A stretch of DNA of 10,307 nt from a bacterium (GTDB taxonomy: Bacteria; Chloroflexota; Dormibacteria; UBA8260; Bog-877): contig JAJYWT010000079.1 in assembly GCA_021791345.1 (NCBI GenBank), positions 1-10,307 of the forward strand. Reading direction: 5' to 3'. Position numbers and translations under genes: made by a program. Each line of letters starts with the position of its first letter. Positions within the stretch are counted from its first letter, which is position 1. This document shows positions 1 to 7,156 of the stretch, piece after piece. The notes under the pieces are model-generated. The model made no database searches, was not told the DNA's origin, and worked only from the letters and a program-made list of their open reading frames with translations.

Positions 1-969
1 ATAGCGGAGTCGGGGGAACGTCCAGCGCACCCACATCATCACGAAGATCAGCAGCCCCACCTTGGCCACGAACCAGATCGGGCCCAGCCAGTTCGGCAGG
101 AAGAAGAAGGGCGCCATCCAGCCCCCCAGGAACATAACGGTGGCGACGGAGCAGACGGTCACCATGTTGATGTACTCCGCCATGAAGAAGAGCCCGAAAC
201 GCATCCCCGAGTACTCGGTGTGGTATCCCGCCACCAGCTCCGACTCCGCCTCCGGCAGATCGAAGGGAAGGCGGTTGGTCTCCGCGAGGGCTCCGGTGAA
301 GTAGAGCAGGAACCCCATCGGCTGCAAAAAGACGAACCAAAGCGAGTGTTGCTGGTTGACCACCGTCTCCAGGTTGAGGGACCCCGCCAGCAGGACCGGG
401 CCGATGAGCGCAAAGCTCACCGCCATCTCATAGCTGATCAGCTGGGCGGAGCTGCGCAGCGCCCCCAGGAGGGAGTACTTGGAGTTGCTGGCCCAGCCAC
501 CCAAGAAGATCGAGTAGACCCCGAGCGAGGTGATCGCCAGCACGAACAGCAAGCCGATGTTGAGATGGGCCAGGTCCCAGTGGAGCGGGTAGCCCCCAGG
601 ACAGCTGGCGGAAAGCGGTCCGGCGCCGTGGGTGCCACCGATGCAGATGGTCTGGTCGATGGGGATGACGGAGAAGGCGAACAGCGCCGCGCCGGCCGCC
701 AGCGCCGGGGCCAGCATGTAGAGGAGGTGGTCGCGCCCCTCGGGCGCCGCCTTCTCCTTGAGGAAGAGCTTGACCCCATCGGCAGCGGGCTGCAAGAACC
801 CGAATGGGCCGACCCGGTTGGGCCCGTAACGCAGCTGGATGCGGGCGGAGATCTTGCGCTCGGCCAGGGTCATGTAGGCGAAGGCCGTCGCCAGCACGAT
901 GACGATGAGCAGCCCCTTGACCAGGGCCACGATCACCGCCAGCACGACCGACGTGGCGGCGGGGCTCAC
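1..969 (-). CDS. nuoH: NADH-quinone oxidoreductase subunit H (NuoH), 3' end outside window
   Basis: NuoH is the membrane subunit of complex I that joins the peripheral arm to the proton-pumping arm and helps form the quinone chamber. 323 codons are present and the frame is still open at base 1, so the C-terminus lies outside the window. Seen: a hydrophobic first helix (about residues 8-30), then the strongly conserved AERKISARIQLRYGPNRVGP stretch (36-55) and LQPAADGVKLFLKE (59-72). Further on are RSSAQLISYE (172-181) and the acidic loop LPFDLPEAESELVAGYHTEY (234-253), both family signatures near the quinone channel. The start is GTG at 969-967, which overlaps the nuoG stop in a GTGA junction and implies translational coupling. 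The loop at about 107-130 (with CPGG) is somewhat long. The family assignment is secure. Confidence 0.96.
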   Translation of the reverse strand, partial: MSPAATSVVLAVIVALVKGLLIVIVLATAFAYMTLAERKISARIQLRYGPNRVGPFGFLQPAADGVKLFLKEKAAPEGRDHLLYMLAPALAAGAALFAFSVIPIDQTICIGGTHGAGPLSASCPGGYPLHWDLAHLNIGLLFVLAITSLGVYSIFLGGWASNSKYSLLGALRSSAQLISYEMAVSFALIGPVLLAGSLNLETVVNQQHSLWFVFLQPMGFLLYFTGALAETNRLPFDLPEAESELVAGYHTEYSGMRFGLFFMAEYINMVTVCSVATVMFLGGWMAPFFFLPNWLGPIWFVAKVGLLIFVMMWVRWTFPRLRY

Positions 970-2876
970 CTCTGCACCTCCCAGTTGGCTCGGAGGCCAC
1001 CCTGAGTCCCCCGGTAGGCGGGCAGCACCTCTGCCAGCCGTCGGAAGACCGGCCCGGCCAGCGGTTGTACCCCGAGCTCGCCGCCGAGCCCCTCGCCGAG
1101 CTCGACGATGCTGCGCAGGTCCGGCGGGAACGCCAACTTCGGCTCGACCGCCGGTCGCAGCCTCTGGACCCGGCCCTCGGTGTTGGTCACCGTCCCCGCC
1201 TTCTCCACCAGGGTCCGACCGGGCAGGATCACATCGGCCTCGGCGCTCGCCACCCCCGGCCACGGCGCGAGCACGATCAGCAGCTCCACTGCAGCCACGG
1301 CCTCGCGGAACCCCGGCTCCGCCTCCAACTCCTCGCTGGGGTCGATCAGCACCAGGGCTCTCAGCTTTCCGGACGCGGCGGCTTGGAGCATCTCCCGGGT
1401 TCCAAGCCCAAGCTCGGTCGCCCGCCGATACCCAGGTAGCCAGTTCGGCAAGAGGCCCAGGTCCTGGCACCCTCGGTCGTTGACCTGATCGAGGATGGAG
1501 AGGAGCTGGACTCGGCGTGCACCGGTGGTGAGCCGCGCCTGCAGGCGACGGGCGGCGGCGAGGTCCCGCTCGTGGGCCACCAACCCGATCCTCCCGGACG
1601 AAGGCAGCTGCTTGGCGAGGGGGTTGGGGTCAGAGTCGACCGGGAGTCTCCGCACCTGGCGACCGCGCTTGTGGGCAGCCTTGAAGAGCCGCAGGGTGAG
1701 AACCGGAGCCGCCGCCTCGGGCGCATCCCCCAGCACCAGCACCTGGTCGCACTCCTCGATCTCCGCGATGGAGAGCTCGAAGTCACCAGGGTCAAGGGTC
1801 TCCAGCGGCTCCAGCCGATGGTCCAAGTTGGGGGTCTTGATGACGTCCCGCGCGAGCCATTGCAGCGCGAAGGCCTCCTCGTTGGTCATCCGGGCCGACC
1901 CGATCAGCCCGATGGACCGCGGCCCGTGTTCGGAGAGAACCCGTAGCAGGCCTCCACACGCGCGCTCCACCGCCTCCTTGGGCGAGACCGGCTGACGCAC
2001 CCCTCCCACCCGGGCCTCGGGGGTTGCGACCCGCCCGCCCCGGTTCATCTCAGGGAAGCTGTAGCGGCCCCGATCGCAGAGCCAGCTGTCGTCCACATCG
2101 GGGTTGTCGTTGCTGGCATAGCGGGCGACCTTGTCCTCGCGCGCATCCACGAACAGGTTGCAGCCGTAGCTGCAGTGGGAGCAGACACTGGCGGTGCGCC
2201 GCAGATCCCACGGCCGAGCTCGAAAGCGGTACTGGGCGTGGGTGAGCGCACCCACCGGGCAGATCTCCGGCAGGTTGCCCTGGAACTGGCTCTGGAGGGG
2301 ACGCCGCTCGAAGGTGTCCACCACCGTGTGCACGCCCCGCTCCTGCAGGACGATCTCCCGCTCCCCGGTGATCTCCTCGTAGTAGCGGACGCAGCGCCAG
2401 CACAGGATGCAGCGCTCCTGATCCAGGTAGATCTTGTCCGACAGTGGGATCGCCTTGTCGAAATGCACCTTCTCGGTGATGCTGGTGCGGGTGCGGCCCG
2501 GACCGTAGCGCTGGGTGAAGTCCTGGAGGTCGCACTCCCCACCGCGGTCACAAACCGGGCAGTCGAGCGGGTGGTTGATGAGCAGGAACTCCAGGTTGCC
2601 GTCGCGGAACTTACGGACCTGCTCGGTGGCGGTGCGGATCACCATGTTGGGGGCCACCCTGGTGGCACACGCCGGCTGGAGCTTTGGAGTTCCCTCCACC
2701 TCCACCAGGCACATGCGACAGACCGCCACCGGCTCCAGCTTCTTGTGGGCGCAGTAGACCGGGACGAAGACACCCGCCTTCTCGCAGGCATCCCAGACCA
2801 AAGTGCCCGGCGGCACCTGCACGGTGCGGTCGTCGACCGAGACCGTCACCAGCTCCGTGGCCGCGTTCTGCGCCAC
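966..2876 (-). CDS. nuoG: NADH-quinone oxidoreductase subunit G (NuoG), short form with N7-type site
   Basis: NuoG is the largest peripheral-arm subunit and carries the Fe-S wire between NuoF and NuoI/NuoB. Seen: the 2Fe-2S ligands C42, C53, C56 and C70 (C-x10-C-x2-C-x13-C, cluster N1b); the H102-C106-C109-C115 set (N5); C156, C159, C162 and C206 (N4); and C232-x2-C235-x3-C239-x27-C267, the extra tetracysteine site known as N7 in some bacteria such as E. coli and Thermus. The rest (about 275-636) is a degenerate molybdopterin-oxidoreductase-like domain. At 636 residues it is shorter than well-studied bacterial NuoG proteins (about 780-910). The reduction falls in the C-terminal domain, and no frameshift is visible. 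The GTG start (2876-2874) abuts the nuoF stop directly (TAGGTG) with no clear Shine-Dalgarno site, so it probably depends on coupled translation. Confidence 0.95.
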   Translation of the reverse strand: MAQNAATELVTVSVDDRTVQVPPGTLVWDACEKAGVFVPVYCAHKKLEPVAVCRMCLVEVEGTPKLQPACATRVAPNMVIRTATEQVRKFRDGNLEFLLINHPLDCPVCDRGGECDLQDFTQRYGPGRTRTSITEKVHFDKAIPLSDKIYLDQERCILCWRCVRYYEEITGEREIVLQERGVHTVVDTFERRPLQSQFQGNLPEICPVGALTHAQYRFRARPWDLRRTASVCSHCSYGCNLFVDAREDKVARYASNDNPDVDDSWLCDRGRYSFPEMNRGGRVATPEARVGGVRQPVSPKEAVERACGGLLRVLSEHGPRSIGLIGSARMTNEEAFALQWLARDVIKTPNLDHRLEPLETLDPGDFELSIAEIEECDQVLVLGDAPEAAAPVLTLRLFKAAHKRGRQVRRLPVDSDPNPLAKQLPSSGRIGLVAHERDLAAARRLQARLTTGARRVQLLSILDQVNDRGCQDLGLLPNWLPGYRRATELGLGTREMLQAAASGKLRALVLIDPSEELEAEPGFREAVAAVELLIVLAPWPGVASAEADVILPGRTLVEKAGTVTNTEGRVQRLRPAVEPKLAFPPDLRSIVELGEGLGGELGVQPLAGPVFRRLAEVLPAYRGTQGGLRANWEVQR

Positions 2877-4157
2877 CTAGACGGCCACCGCCACGGACTC
2901 GCGGACGGGACAGCTCCCGGCTCCGCAATGGCTCTCGAACTCCTCCGGGAACATCCGGTAGGCCGACATCACGAACCAGGTGGCGGTGTCCCCCAGCGGG
3001 CAGAAGCAACGGCCATCCATGTTGGCGCAGATGTCGGCGAGGTTGGCCAGCTCGGCCCGGCTGGCAATGCCAGCCTCGAGACGATGCATCAGCTCACTCT
3101 CGAAGTACGTGCCCTCGCGGCAGGGCACGCACTTGCCGCAGGACTCATGACGGTAGAAGTCGACCAGGCGCATGGCGACATTGACCAGGCAGGTTGAATC
3201 GTCCATGATCACGAGCGCGCCGGCTCCCAAGGACGACCCGGCATCCGCCACCGCCTTGAAATCCAGGGGCAGGTCCAGATGCTGCGGACCCAGGATCTGC
3301 ATCGACCCCCCCCCGGGTTGCATCGCCTTCATCTGCCTTCCCCGCCACACCCCACCGGCCATCTCCAGAAGGTCCCGGAAGGTGGTCCTGCCCATGGGCA
3401 CCTCGAACGTGCCCGGTCGCTCCACATGCCCGCTCACGCAGAACAGCCGTGTGCCCGGGCTGGCCTCGGTCCCGAGGGCGGCGTACTTGGCGCCGCCCTC
3501 CGAGACGATGTAGGGCAGATTCGACAACGTCTCAACGTTGTTGACCACGGTGGGCTGGCCATACAGCCCCTTCACCGCGGGAAAGGGCGGCTTCAGGCGC
3601 GGCTGACCGCGCCGCCCCTCGAGGGAATCAAGCAGCGCTGTCTCCTCCCCACAGATGTAGGCTCCCGCCCCGCCGTGCACCAGCAGCTCGCAATCCCACC
3701 CTGATCCCAGGATGTTGCGCCCCACGTAGCCGGCCCGACGGGCCTCCCCGACCGCCCGCTCCAGCAGCTCGCGCTGGCTGCGGTACTCGCCCCTGATATA
3801 GATGAAGGCGTGGTTGACCTTGAGGGCAAAGGCGGAGATGAGAACCCCCTCGAGTAGCTGGTGGGGGTACTCCTCCATCAGCACCCGGTCCTTGAAACAG
3901 CCCGGCTCCGACTCGTCGGCGTTGACACAGAGGTAACGCGGAAAGCTGTCCTTGGGAAGGAAGCCCCACTTGGTGGCGGTCGGAAAGGCGGCGCCACCCC
4001 GGCCCCGCAGCCCAGACGCCTTCACCTCGGCGGCGATGGCCTCCGGCCCCATCGCGATCGCCCGACGCAGCGCCTGGTAACCGCCGACCTTCTCATACCC
4101 GGCGAGGGTGGTGAGCCCGGGTGCCCCCTGATGGCGTGTCAGCACCAGCTCGTTCAC
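2877..4157 (-). CDS. nuoF: NADH-quinone oxidoreductase subunit F (NuoF)
   Basis: NuoF is the NADH-binding and FMN-binding subunit, where hydride enters complex I. 426 residues, a normal family length. Seen: the glycine-rich FMN/NADH motif GLRGRGGAAFPTATKW (49-64), NADESEPGCFKDR (79-91), the GAYICGEETALLDSLEG nucleotide-site segment (165-181), and the N3 4Fe-4S ligands ESCGKCVPCREG (C340, C343, C346) with C386 in CFCPLGD. The open frame continues upstream to 4289, but that part lies within nuoE and has no NuoF character. The start chosen is GTG at 4157-4155, preceded by a G-rich GGGGGGCGAG stretch and overlapping the nuoE stop (GTGA). A run of nine G (minus strand) at 3306-3314 encodes part of the PGGGS loop and is a possible slippage site, although the frame is intact here. 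Confidence 0.97.
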   Translation of the reverse strand: MNELVLTRHQGAPGLTTLAGYEKVGGYQALRRAIAMGPEAIAAEVKASGLRGRGGAAFPTATKWGFLPKDSFPRYLCVNADESEPGCFKDRVLMEEYPHQLLEGVLISAFALKVNHAFIYIRGEYRSQRELLERAVGEARRAGYVGRNILGSGWDCELLVHGGAGAYICGEETALLDSLEGRRGQPRLKPPFPAVKGLYGQPTVVNNVETLSNLPYIVSEGGAKYAALGTEASPGTRLFCVSGHVERPGTFEVPMGRTTFRDLLEMAGGVWRGRQMKAMQPGGGSMQILGPQHLDLPLDFKAVADAGSSLGAGALVIMDDSTCLVNVAMRLVDFYRHESCGKCVPCREGTYFESELMHRLEAGIASRAELANLADICANMDGRCFCPLGDTATWFVMSAYRMFPEEFESHCGAGSCPVRESVAVAV

Positions 4158-4717
4158 CTCGCCCCCCCGCTCCCGTCGGTCTGCACCCGCACCTTCTCCA
4201 GCACCTCCAATGCGCTCTGTGGGGTCAGGTTCTCGTAGCTGAAGCGGTCGACCTGCATCATCGGCGCACCTCCGCACGCCCCCAGGCACTCGACCGTGCC
4301 CTCGATGGTGAACGCTCCGTCAGGGCTGTTCCCCTCCTCATCGAGGTGGAGTTCTGCCTGGAGGTGGGCCAGCAGATCGTCGGAGCCGCGCAGGCCGCAC
4401 GACACATTGCGGCACACCTGGACCACGTGTCTCCCCGGCCGGTGGTTGAAGTACATCGAATAGAACGTCGCGACCGCCTCCACGTCCCCGGGCAACAGCT
4501 TCAACTCCTGGGCCACGACCTCAAGCGTCCAGGGGGGGAGGTATCCGAGCTCGTCCTGAACCGCCCAGAGCGCGGGCAGGACGGCCGAACGGGCCGAGGG
4601 ATACCGAGCCTCCATCTCCCGAATGCGGGTCAGGGTCGCGTCACTGAGCCGGCCCGACCCGGCTGCCGCCTCAGTCACCCAGCGGGTCTCCGCGCCGGTC
4701 GGAGGTGGAAGCTCCAA
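4154..4717 (-). CDS. nuoE: NADH-quinone oxidoreductase subunit E (NuoE), TTG start
   Basis: NuoE is the thioredoxin-like 2Fe-2S subunit (cluster N1a) that partners NuoF in the NADH dehydrogenase module. 187 residues. Seen: the helical N-terminal part ending in the family segment PALWAVQDELGYLPPW (48-63), VEAVATFYSMYF (79-90), and the four cluster ligands C102-x4-C107 and C144-x3-C148 (VCRNVSCG, ECLGACGGAP). The start is TTG at 4717-4715, supported by a GGGGAGAG ribosome binding site 5 nt upstream of it. An in-frame GTG at 4678-4676 is a weaker alternative. It is the first nuo gene after the 2.8 kb interruption, so unlike a normal nuoE it is not coupled to nuoD and needs either read-through or its own promoter. 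Its stop overlaps the nuoF start. Confidence 0.95.
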   Translation of the reverse strand: MELPPPTGAETRWVTEAAAGSGRLSDATLTRIREMEARYPSARSAVLPALWAVQDELGYLPPWTLEVVAQELKLLPGDVEAVATFYSMYFNHRPGRHVVQVCRNVSCGLRGSDDLLAHLQAELHLDEEGNSPDGAFTIEGTVECLGACGGAPMMQVDRFSYENLTPQSALEVLEKVRVQTDGSGGAR

Positions 4718-4720
4718 GCT

Positions 4721-4728
4721 CTCTCCCC
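4721..4728 (-). promoter_or_regulatory. ribosome binding site of nuoE
   Basis: On the minus strand the sequence GGGGAGAG is followed by AGC and then TTG. The GGAG core lies 5 nt from the TTG at 4717, which supports that rare start codon over the downstream GTG at 4678. Confidence 0.6.
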
Positions 4729-4776
4729 GAACAGCGACGGGCGCGCTTGCACTTGCCCCTGCTCATTCCGAACCCC

Positions 4777-4785
4777 ACTTTACCA
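4777..4785 (-). promoter_or_regulatory. candidate extended -10 promoter for nuoE-H
   Basis: On the minus strand TGGTAAAGT fits the extended -10 pattern TGnTAnnnT, about 60 bases upstream of the nuoE start, in the 136-base divergent gap between nuoE and the flippase gene. This is the most AT-rich patch of that gap. No recognisable -35 box lies 16-18 bases upstream, so the call is weak. It is of interest because the interruption separates nuoE from the promoter that presumably lies before nuoA. Confidence 0.25.
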
Positions 4786-4853
4786 ATCCACCCCACCCGG
4801 CCGAGGGCACCCGGCGCGCTCGCGACGGCCCCGATGCCGCAGGATTAGCGCCC

Positions 4854-6161
4854 ATGGGACCGCCATCACCCCCCCGACCCGACCAGCGCGAGGGAGCCGG
4901 GACCGAGCGCCGGGGGCGCTTCGCGAAGTTCCACAAGCTCGCTGCCATGACCACCGTCCGGCACAACTTCTTGTACCTCATCGGGATCGGTGGATCCGGA
5001 GCCGGGGTCCTGGTGGCCCAGTCCTATGGAGCCCACCACCTCACCCCGGCTGCCAACGGAGAGTCAACCTCCGTGGTCGCCGTTCTCAATCTCCTGTACA
5101 CCACCTCGTACGTGGTGGCGGCCGGCTGCGCCCGGGAGGTCGCGGCCGCAGCGGCCCTAGGGGATCCTCCTCAGTCCCATTGGATGAGGCTCCGCCGCAG
5201 CGGATGGCGGATCGGGCTGGGCCTGGGCCTGACCATGATTCCGGTCGATGTTGGGCTGGCCATCCTGCTTCACCTTCCCGACCCCTGGGTGCTGGTCGTG
5301 ACGGTGGTCGCGGGCCCGATCGCGGCTCTGGGCGGGTCCCAGCGCGGCTACCTCCAGGGCGCTCGTGAGTTCGGCCGGCTGGCCGTCAACTTCCTGCTCT
5401 ACGGCGGCACCATGGTGGTGTTGGCAGTGATCCTGCTGAACTTCGGCCTGGGTGCGGCAGCGGTTCCCTTGGCGTCGGTGGCCGGCGCGCTCGGCTCCGC
5501 CGTCTACCCGCGCCATGCGCCATTCCCCGGGTCTCCACGATCGGCTCACCCTCGCCCTCTGGTGGATGGCACCGTCCTCGCCGGCGCCGCCACCGCTCCC
5601 ATCTTCAACAACATCGACGTGGTCGCGGCCCGGCACGTGCTCAGCCCGACCGGCGCCGGCCTCTACTCCGGCCTCTCCATCATGGGCAAGATCCTCTTCT
5701 TCGGCACCAGCAGCCTCAGCGCCGTCATGTACCCCCGGATCTCGGCGGCCGTCGACCCGGGCCGGCGCCGCCGGCTGCTGTTGCAGACCGGTGCAGTCCT
5801 GTTGGGAATCGACTTGGTAGTCGTGGTCGGCTACACCGCCCTCTCGAGGCCGCTCCTGGGCCTGGTGCTCGGCCACCGCTATGAGTCGGACTCCACCCTG
5901 CTGCTGCTCTTCAGCCTCGGGATAGCCGGGCTCACACTGGTCAACCTGCTCGTTTACTACAGCATGGGTGCGCGCGACCGCAGCTTCGCCCTGGTGCCCG
6001 GGATCGGGGTTCCCCTGCTCATCGCCTGGCTGTTCACCAGCCCACCACATCTGGCAGACTTCGTCCCTCGAATTGCCTCCGCCCTGCTCATCCTGGCGGC
6101 TCTGGAGGCCGTCGTGGTTCTTCCCAAAGCGCTGCGAGCGGGCCCCCGCACACTGGATTAG
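4854..6161 (+). CDS. polysaccharide flippase-like polytopic membrane protein (Wzx/MVF superfamily)
   Basis: Probably a lipid-linked oligosaccharide flippase of the cytoplasmic membrane, related to Wzx-type polysaccharide exporters. Seen: 435 residues with roughly 12 hydrophobic segments (for example about 38-56, 72-93, 117-139, 144-160, 175-217, 237-255, 270-289, 307-330, 346-369, 377-394 and 404-423). The mid-protein stretch NNIDVVAARHVLSPTGAGLY (252-271), continuing to SIMGKILFF, is the typical Wzx signature where the second half begins. QGAREFGRLAVNF (168-180) also fits. The start at 4854 has AGGA 9 nt upstream and gives a 31-residue basic, proline-rich tail before the first helix. ATG at 4947, just before the first helix, has no visible ribosome binding site. 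The gene is divergent from nuoE and opposite to all the nuo genes, and no glycosyltransferase or polymerase lies beside it, so its substrate is unknown. The family is fairly sure, the exact role is not. Confidence 0.8.
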   Translation: MGPPSPPRPDQREGAGTERRGRFAKFHKLAAMTTVRHNFLYLIGIGGSGAGVLVAQSYGAHHLTPAANGESTSVVAVLNLLYTTSYVVAAGCAREVAAAAALGDPPQSHWMRLRRSGWRIGLGLGLTMIPVDVGLAILLHLPDPWVLVVTVVAGPIAALGGSQRGYLQGAREFGRLAVNFLLYGGTMVVLAVILLNFGLGAAAVPLASVAGALGSAVYPRHAPFPGSPRSAHPRPLVDGTVLAGAATAPIFNNIDVVAARHVLSPTGAGLYSGLSIMGKILFFGTSSLSAVMYPRISAAVDPGRRRRLLLQTGAVLLGIDLVVVVGYTALSRPLLGLVLGHRYESDSTLLLLFSLGIAGLTLVNLLVYYSMGARDRSFALVPGIGVPLLIAWLFTSPPHLADFVPRIASALLILAALEAVVVLPKALRAGPRTLD

Positions 6162-6167
6162 CGCCTC

Positions 6168-6183
6168 GTTCGGCGGTGCGAAC
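6168..6183 (+). terminator. short hairpin after the flippase gene
   Basis: GTTCG and CGAAC (5 bp, 6-nt loop) form a perfect stem 6 nt after the flippase stop codon. No T-run follows, so it is at best a weak or Rho-assisted terminator. The gene pointing the other way ends at 6320, so this gap is convergent. Confidence 0.25.
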
Positions 6184-6319
6184 TGCCCCAACAACGGGAC
6201 ATGACCGTTGCCACTGGGCGCCCTGCAGCTTCAGAGTTCTCGGCTGCGCCGCCCCAGAGTCCCTGAAAGGCGCAGGCACACTACGGCCGAAGTCCGAAAA
6301 CGAGCGCCGATCCTCTGGC

Positions 6320-6544
6320 TTACTTGCCGGCGGGGTAAGTGTCCGTGCCCACCTCGCCATCTCTGCCACGACCCAGGGCGACCGCTACCTCGACACCGAT
6401 CCCGCGCAACTTGGTCCGACGTCGCTCTCGTGCAAGTCTCCGGGCCTCATCCACAATCGGCCTCCTCTGAGCCGCCAGCTTCAGCTGCTCCTCGAGCAGG
6501 ACCAGTCGACGACACAGCCCACTGCCGTTGTCGGCGCGACTCAT
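6320..6544 (-). CDS. small basic helical protein, function unknown
   Basis: A 74-residue protein not recognised as any known family. It is more credible than the other short frames in this block because it has a complete expression signal set: an AGGGAG ribosome binding site 6 nt before ATG (6544-6542), and before that a TTGACA / 17 nt / TAGTAT promoter. Residues about 12-46 look like one long charged helix (RRLVLLEEQLKLAAQRRP, then VDEARRLARERRRTKLRG) with leucines in heptad-like spacing and a strongly basic patch. This would suit a coiled coil or a nucleic-acid contact, but that is inference. The tail (about 47-74) is glycine-rich and probably less ordered. The only cysteine is C11. It ends with TAA. 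No partner gene overlaps it. It lies upstream of, and in the same direction as, nuoE, with the oppositely oriented flippase gene between. It could be an accessory-element gene or a regulator, and the product is undetermined. Confidence 0.55.
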   Translation of the reverse strand: MSRADNGSGLCRRLVLLEEQLKLAAQRRPIVDEARRLARERRRTKLRGIGVEVAVALGRGRDGEVGTDTYPAGK

Positions 6545-6550
6545 TGGCTT

Positions 6551-6556
6551 CTCCCT
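6551..6556 (-). promoter_or_regulatory. ribosome binding site of the small basic protein
   Basis: AGGGAG on the minus strand, 6 nt before the ATG at 6544. The spacing and purine content are near ideal. Confidence 0.6.
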
Positions 6557-6581
6557 ACTTGCCTTCGATCAACTGGTCTAG

Positions 6582-6610
6582 ATACTAGGCGCGACTTGAA
6601 ATCGTGTCAA
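6582..6610 (-). promoter_or_regulatory. near-consensus sigma-70 promoter
   Basis: On the minus strand a perfect -35 box TTGACA (6610-6605) is followed by a 17-base spacer and the -10 box TAGTAT (6587-6582, 5 of 6 to TATAAT). Transcription would start near 6575 and give a leader of about 30 bases before the ATG of the small protein. The -10 box sits inside CTAGATACTAG (6578-6588), a symmetric arrangement that could be an operator. It is the best housekeeping-type promoter visible in the window. Beyond the small gene it would run antisense through the flippase gene. Confidence 0.7.
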
Positions 6611-6644
6611 CGCCTCGCATTGGGTCGCGAGCGCCGAACCCCGG

Positions 6645-6655
6645 GGTGATCGTTC
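6645..6655 (+). repeat. 11-base direct repeat, copy 1
   Basis: GGTGATCGTTC here recurs identically at 7109-7119, so the pair brackets about 450 bases of gene-poor DNA. An exact 11-mer pair in a 1.3 kb GC-rich stretch can arise by chance. It could also flank a small inserted element. Confidence 0.4.
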
Positions 6656-7108
6656 CCTCACCAAGGAATGACACCGAGCGCCCGCGGAGAGGGGCAGAGA
6701 GGGGGCAGGGCCCACATCCATCCGGGAGCGATGTGAGCTGACTGAGGAGTTGGGGTCGAGGTACTGGAGACCGGGCCCGGTCGACCGGGAGCTGCTGCTG
6801 GACTCCTTCTGCCTAGCCACAACTCGCGGCCTCTCCACCAACGCCAGTCCGCTCACGCACAAGCGTCAAGTTGACCGCCGCCTGGCTGCCATCCCTGCTG
6901 CTCTGGGAGTCTTCCACCATGCCTCCTCAAACCCCGACCCCGATCCCCACGCGTCCAAGACTCGCCCGATGCAGGCCAAAACGAACGTACGCATCGCGAC
7001 AGGAACGCCCCGGAGCACCCGAATCACTACCTCGATCTTTCGCCGGAAACACCACCAGCCCCCCTCGCCGACTGTCCCGCCCTCACCACTCAGCCGCCGA
7101 CGTCTCTC

Positions 7109-7119
7109 GGTGATCGTTC
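7109..7119 (+). repeat. 11-base direct repeat, copy 2
   Basis: Identical to 6645-6655 (GGTGATCGTTC). The flanks of the two copies differ. Confidence 0.4.
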
Positions 7120-7156
7120 TTCCTCCTGGTTGATCCGCTCATCATGCCAACCAGTT

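Noticed and set aside
220..1005. Long plus-strand open frame opposite nuoH
   Set aside because: It is an antisense shadow of nuoH in GC-rich DNA: low-complexity Q/R/G-rich composition, no domain, and the nuoH frame explains the region.
2175..3197. 340-residue plus-strand open frame opposite nuoG/nuoF
   Set aside because: Antisense shadow of two well-supported complex I genes. It is H/A/L/R-rich with no recognisable family.
4154..4289. N-terminal extension of nuoF up to 4289
   Set aside because: These residues lie inside nuoE, are not NuoF-like, and the GTG at 4157 gives normal length with a typical GTGA overlap.
4121..5368. 415-residue plus-strand open frame across nuoE and the flippase start
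   Set aside because: It crosses the coding strand of nuoE and then overlaps the flippase in another frame. Composition is P/R/G-rich with no membrane segments or motifs.
4854..6161. Flippase gene as an extra proton-pumping subunit (NuoL/M/N-like)
   Set aside because: It lacks the antiporter-type signatures of NuoL/M/N and instead has the Wzx-like mid-protein motif.
6578..6862. 94-residue minus-strand open frame
   Set aside because: It overlaps the strong promoter at 6582-6610, is serine/arginine-rich, and has no convincing ribosome binding site.
6813..6920. 35-residue minus-strand frame preceded by GAGGAGG
   Set aside because: The ribosome binding site is good but lies too close to the ATG, the product is short and featureless, and no promoter is evident.
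6750..7133. 127-residue plus-strand open frame in the gene-poor stretch
   Set aside because: Rich in P, S, T and R, with no motif and no ribosome binding site; looks like random translation.
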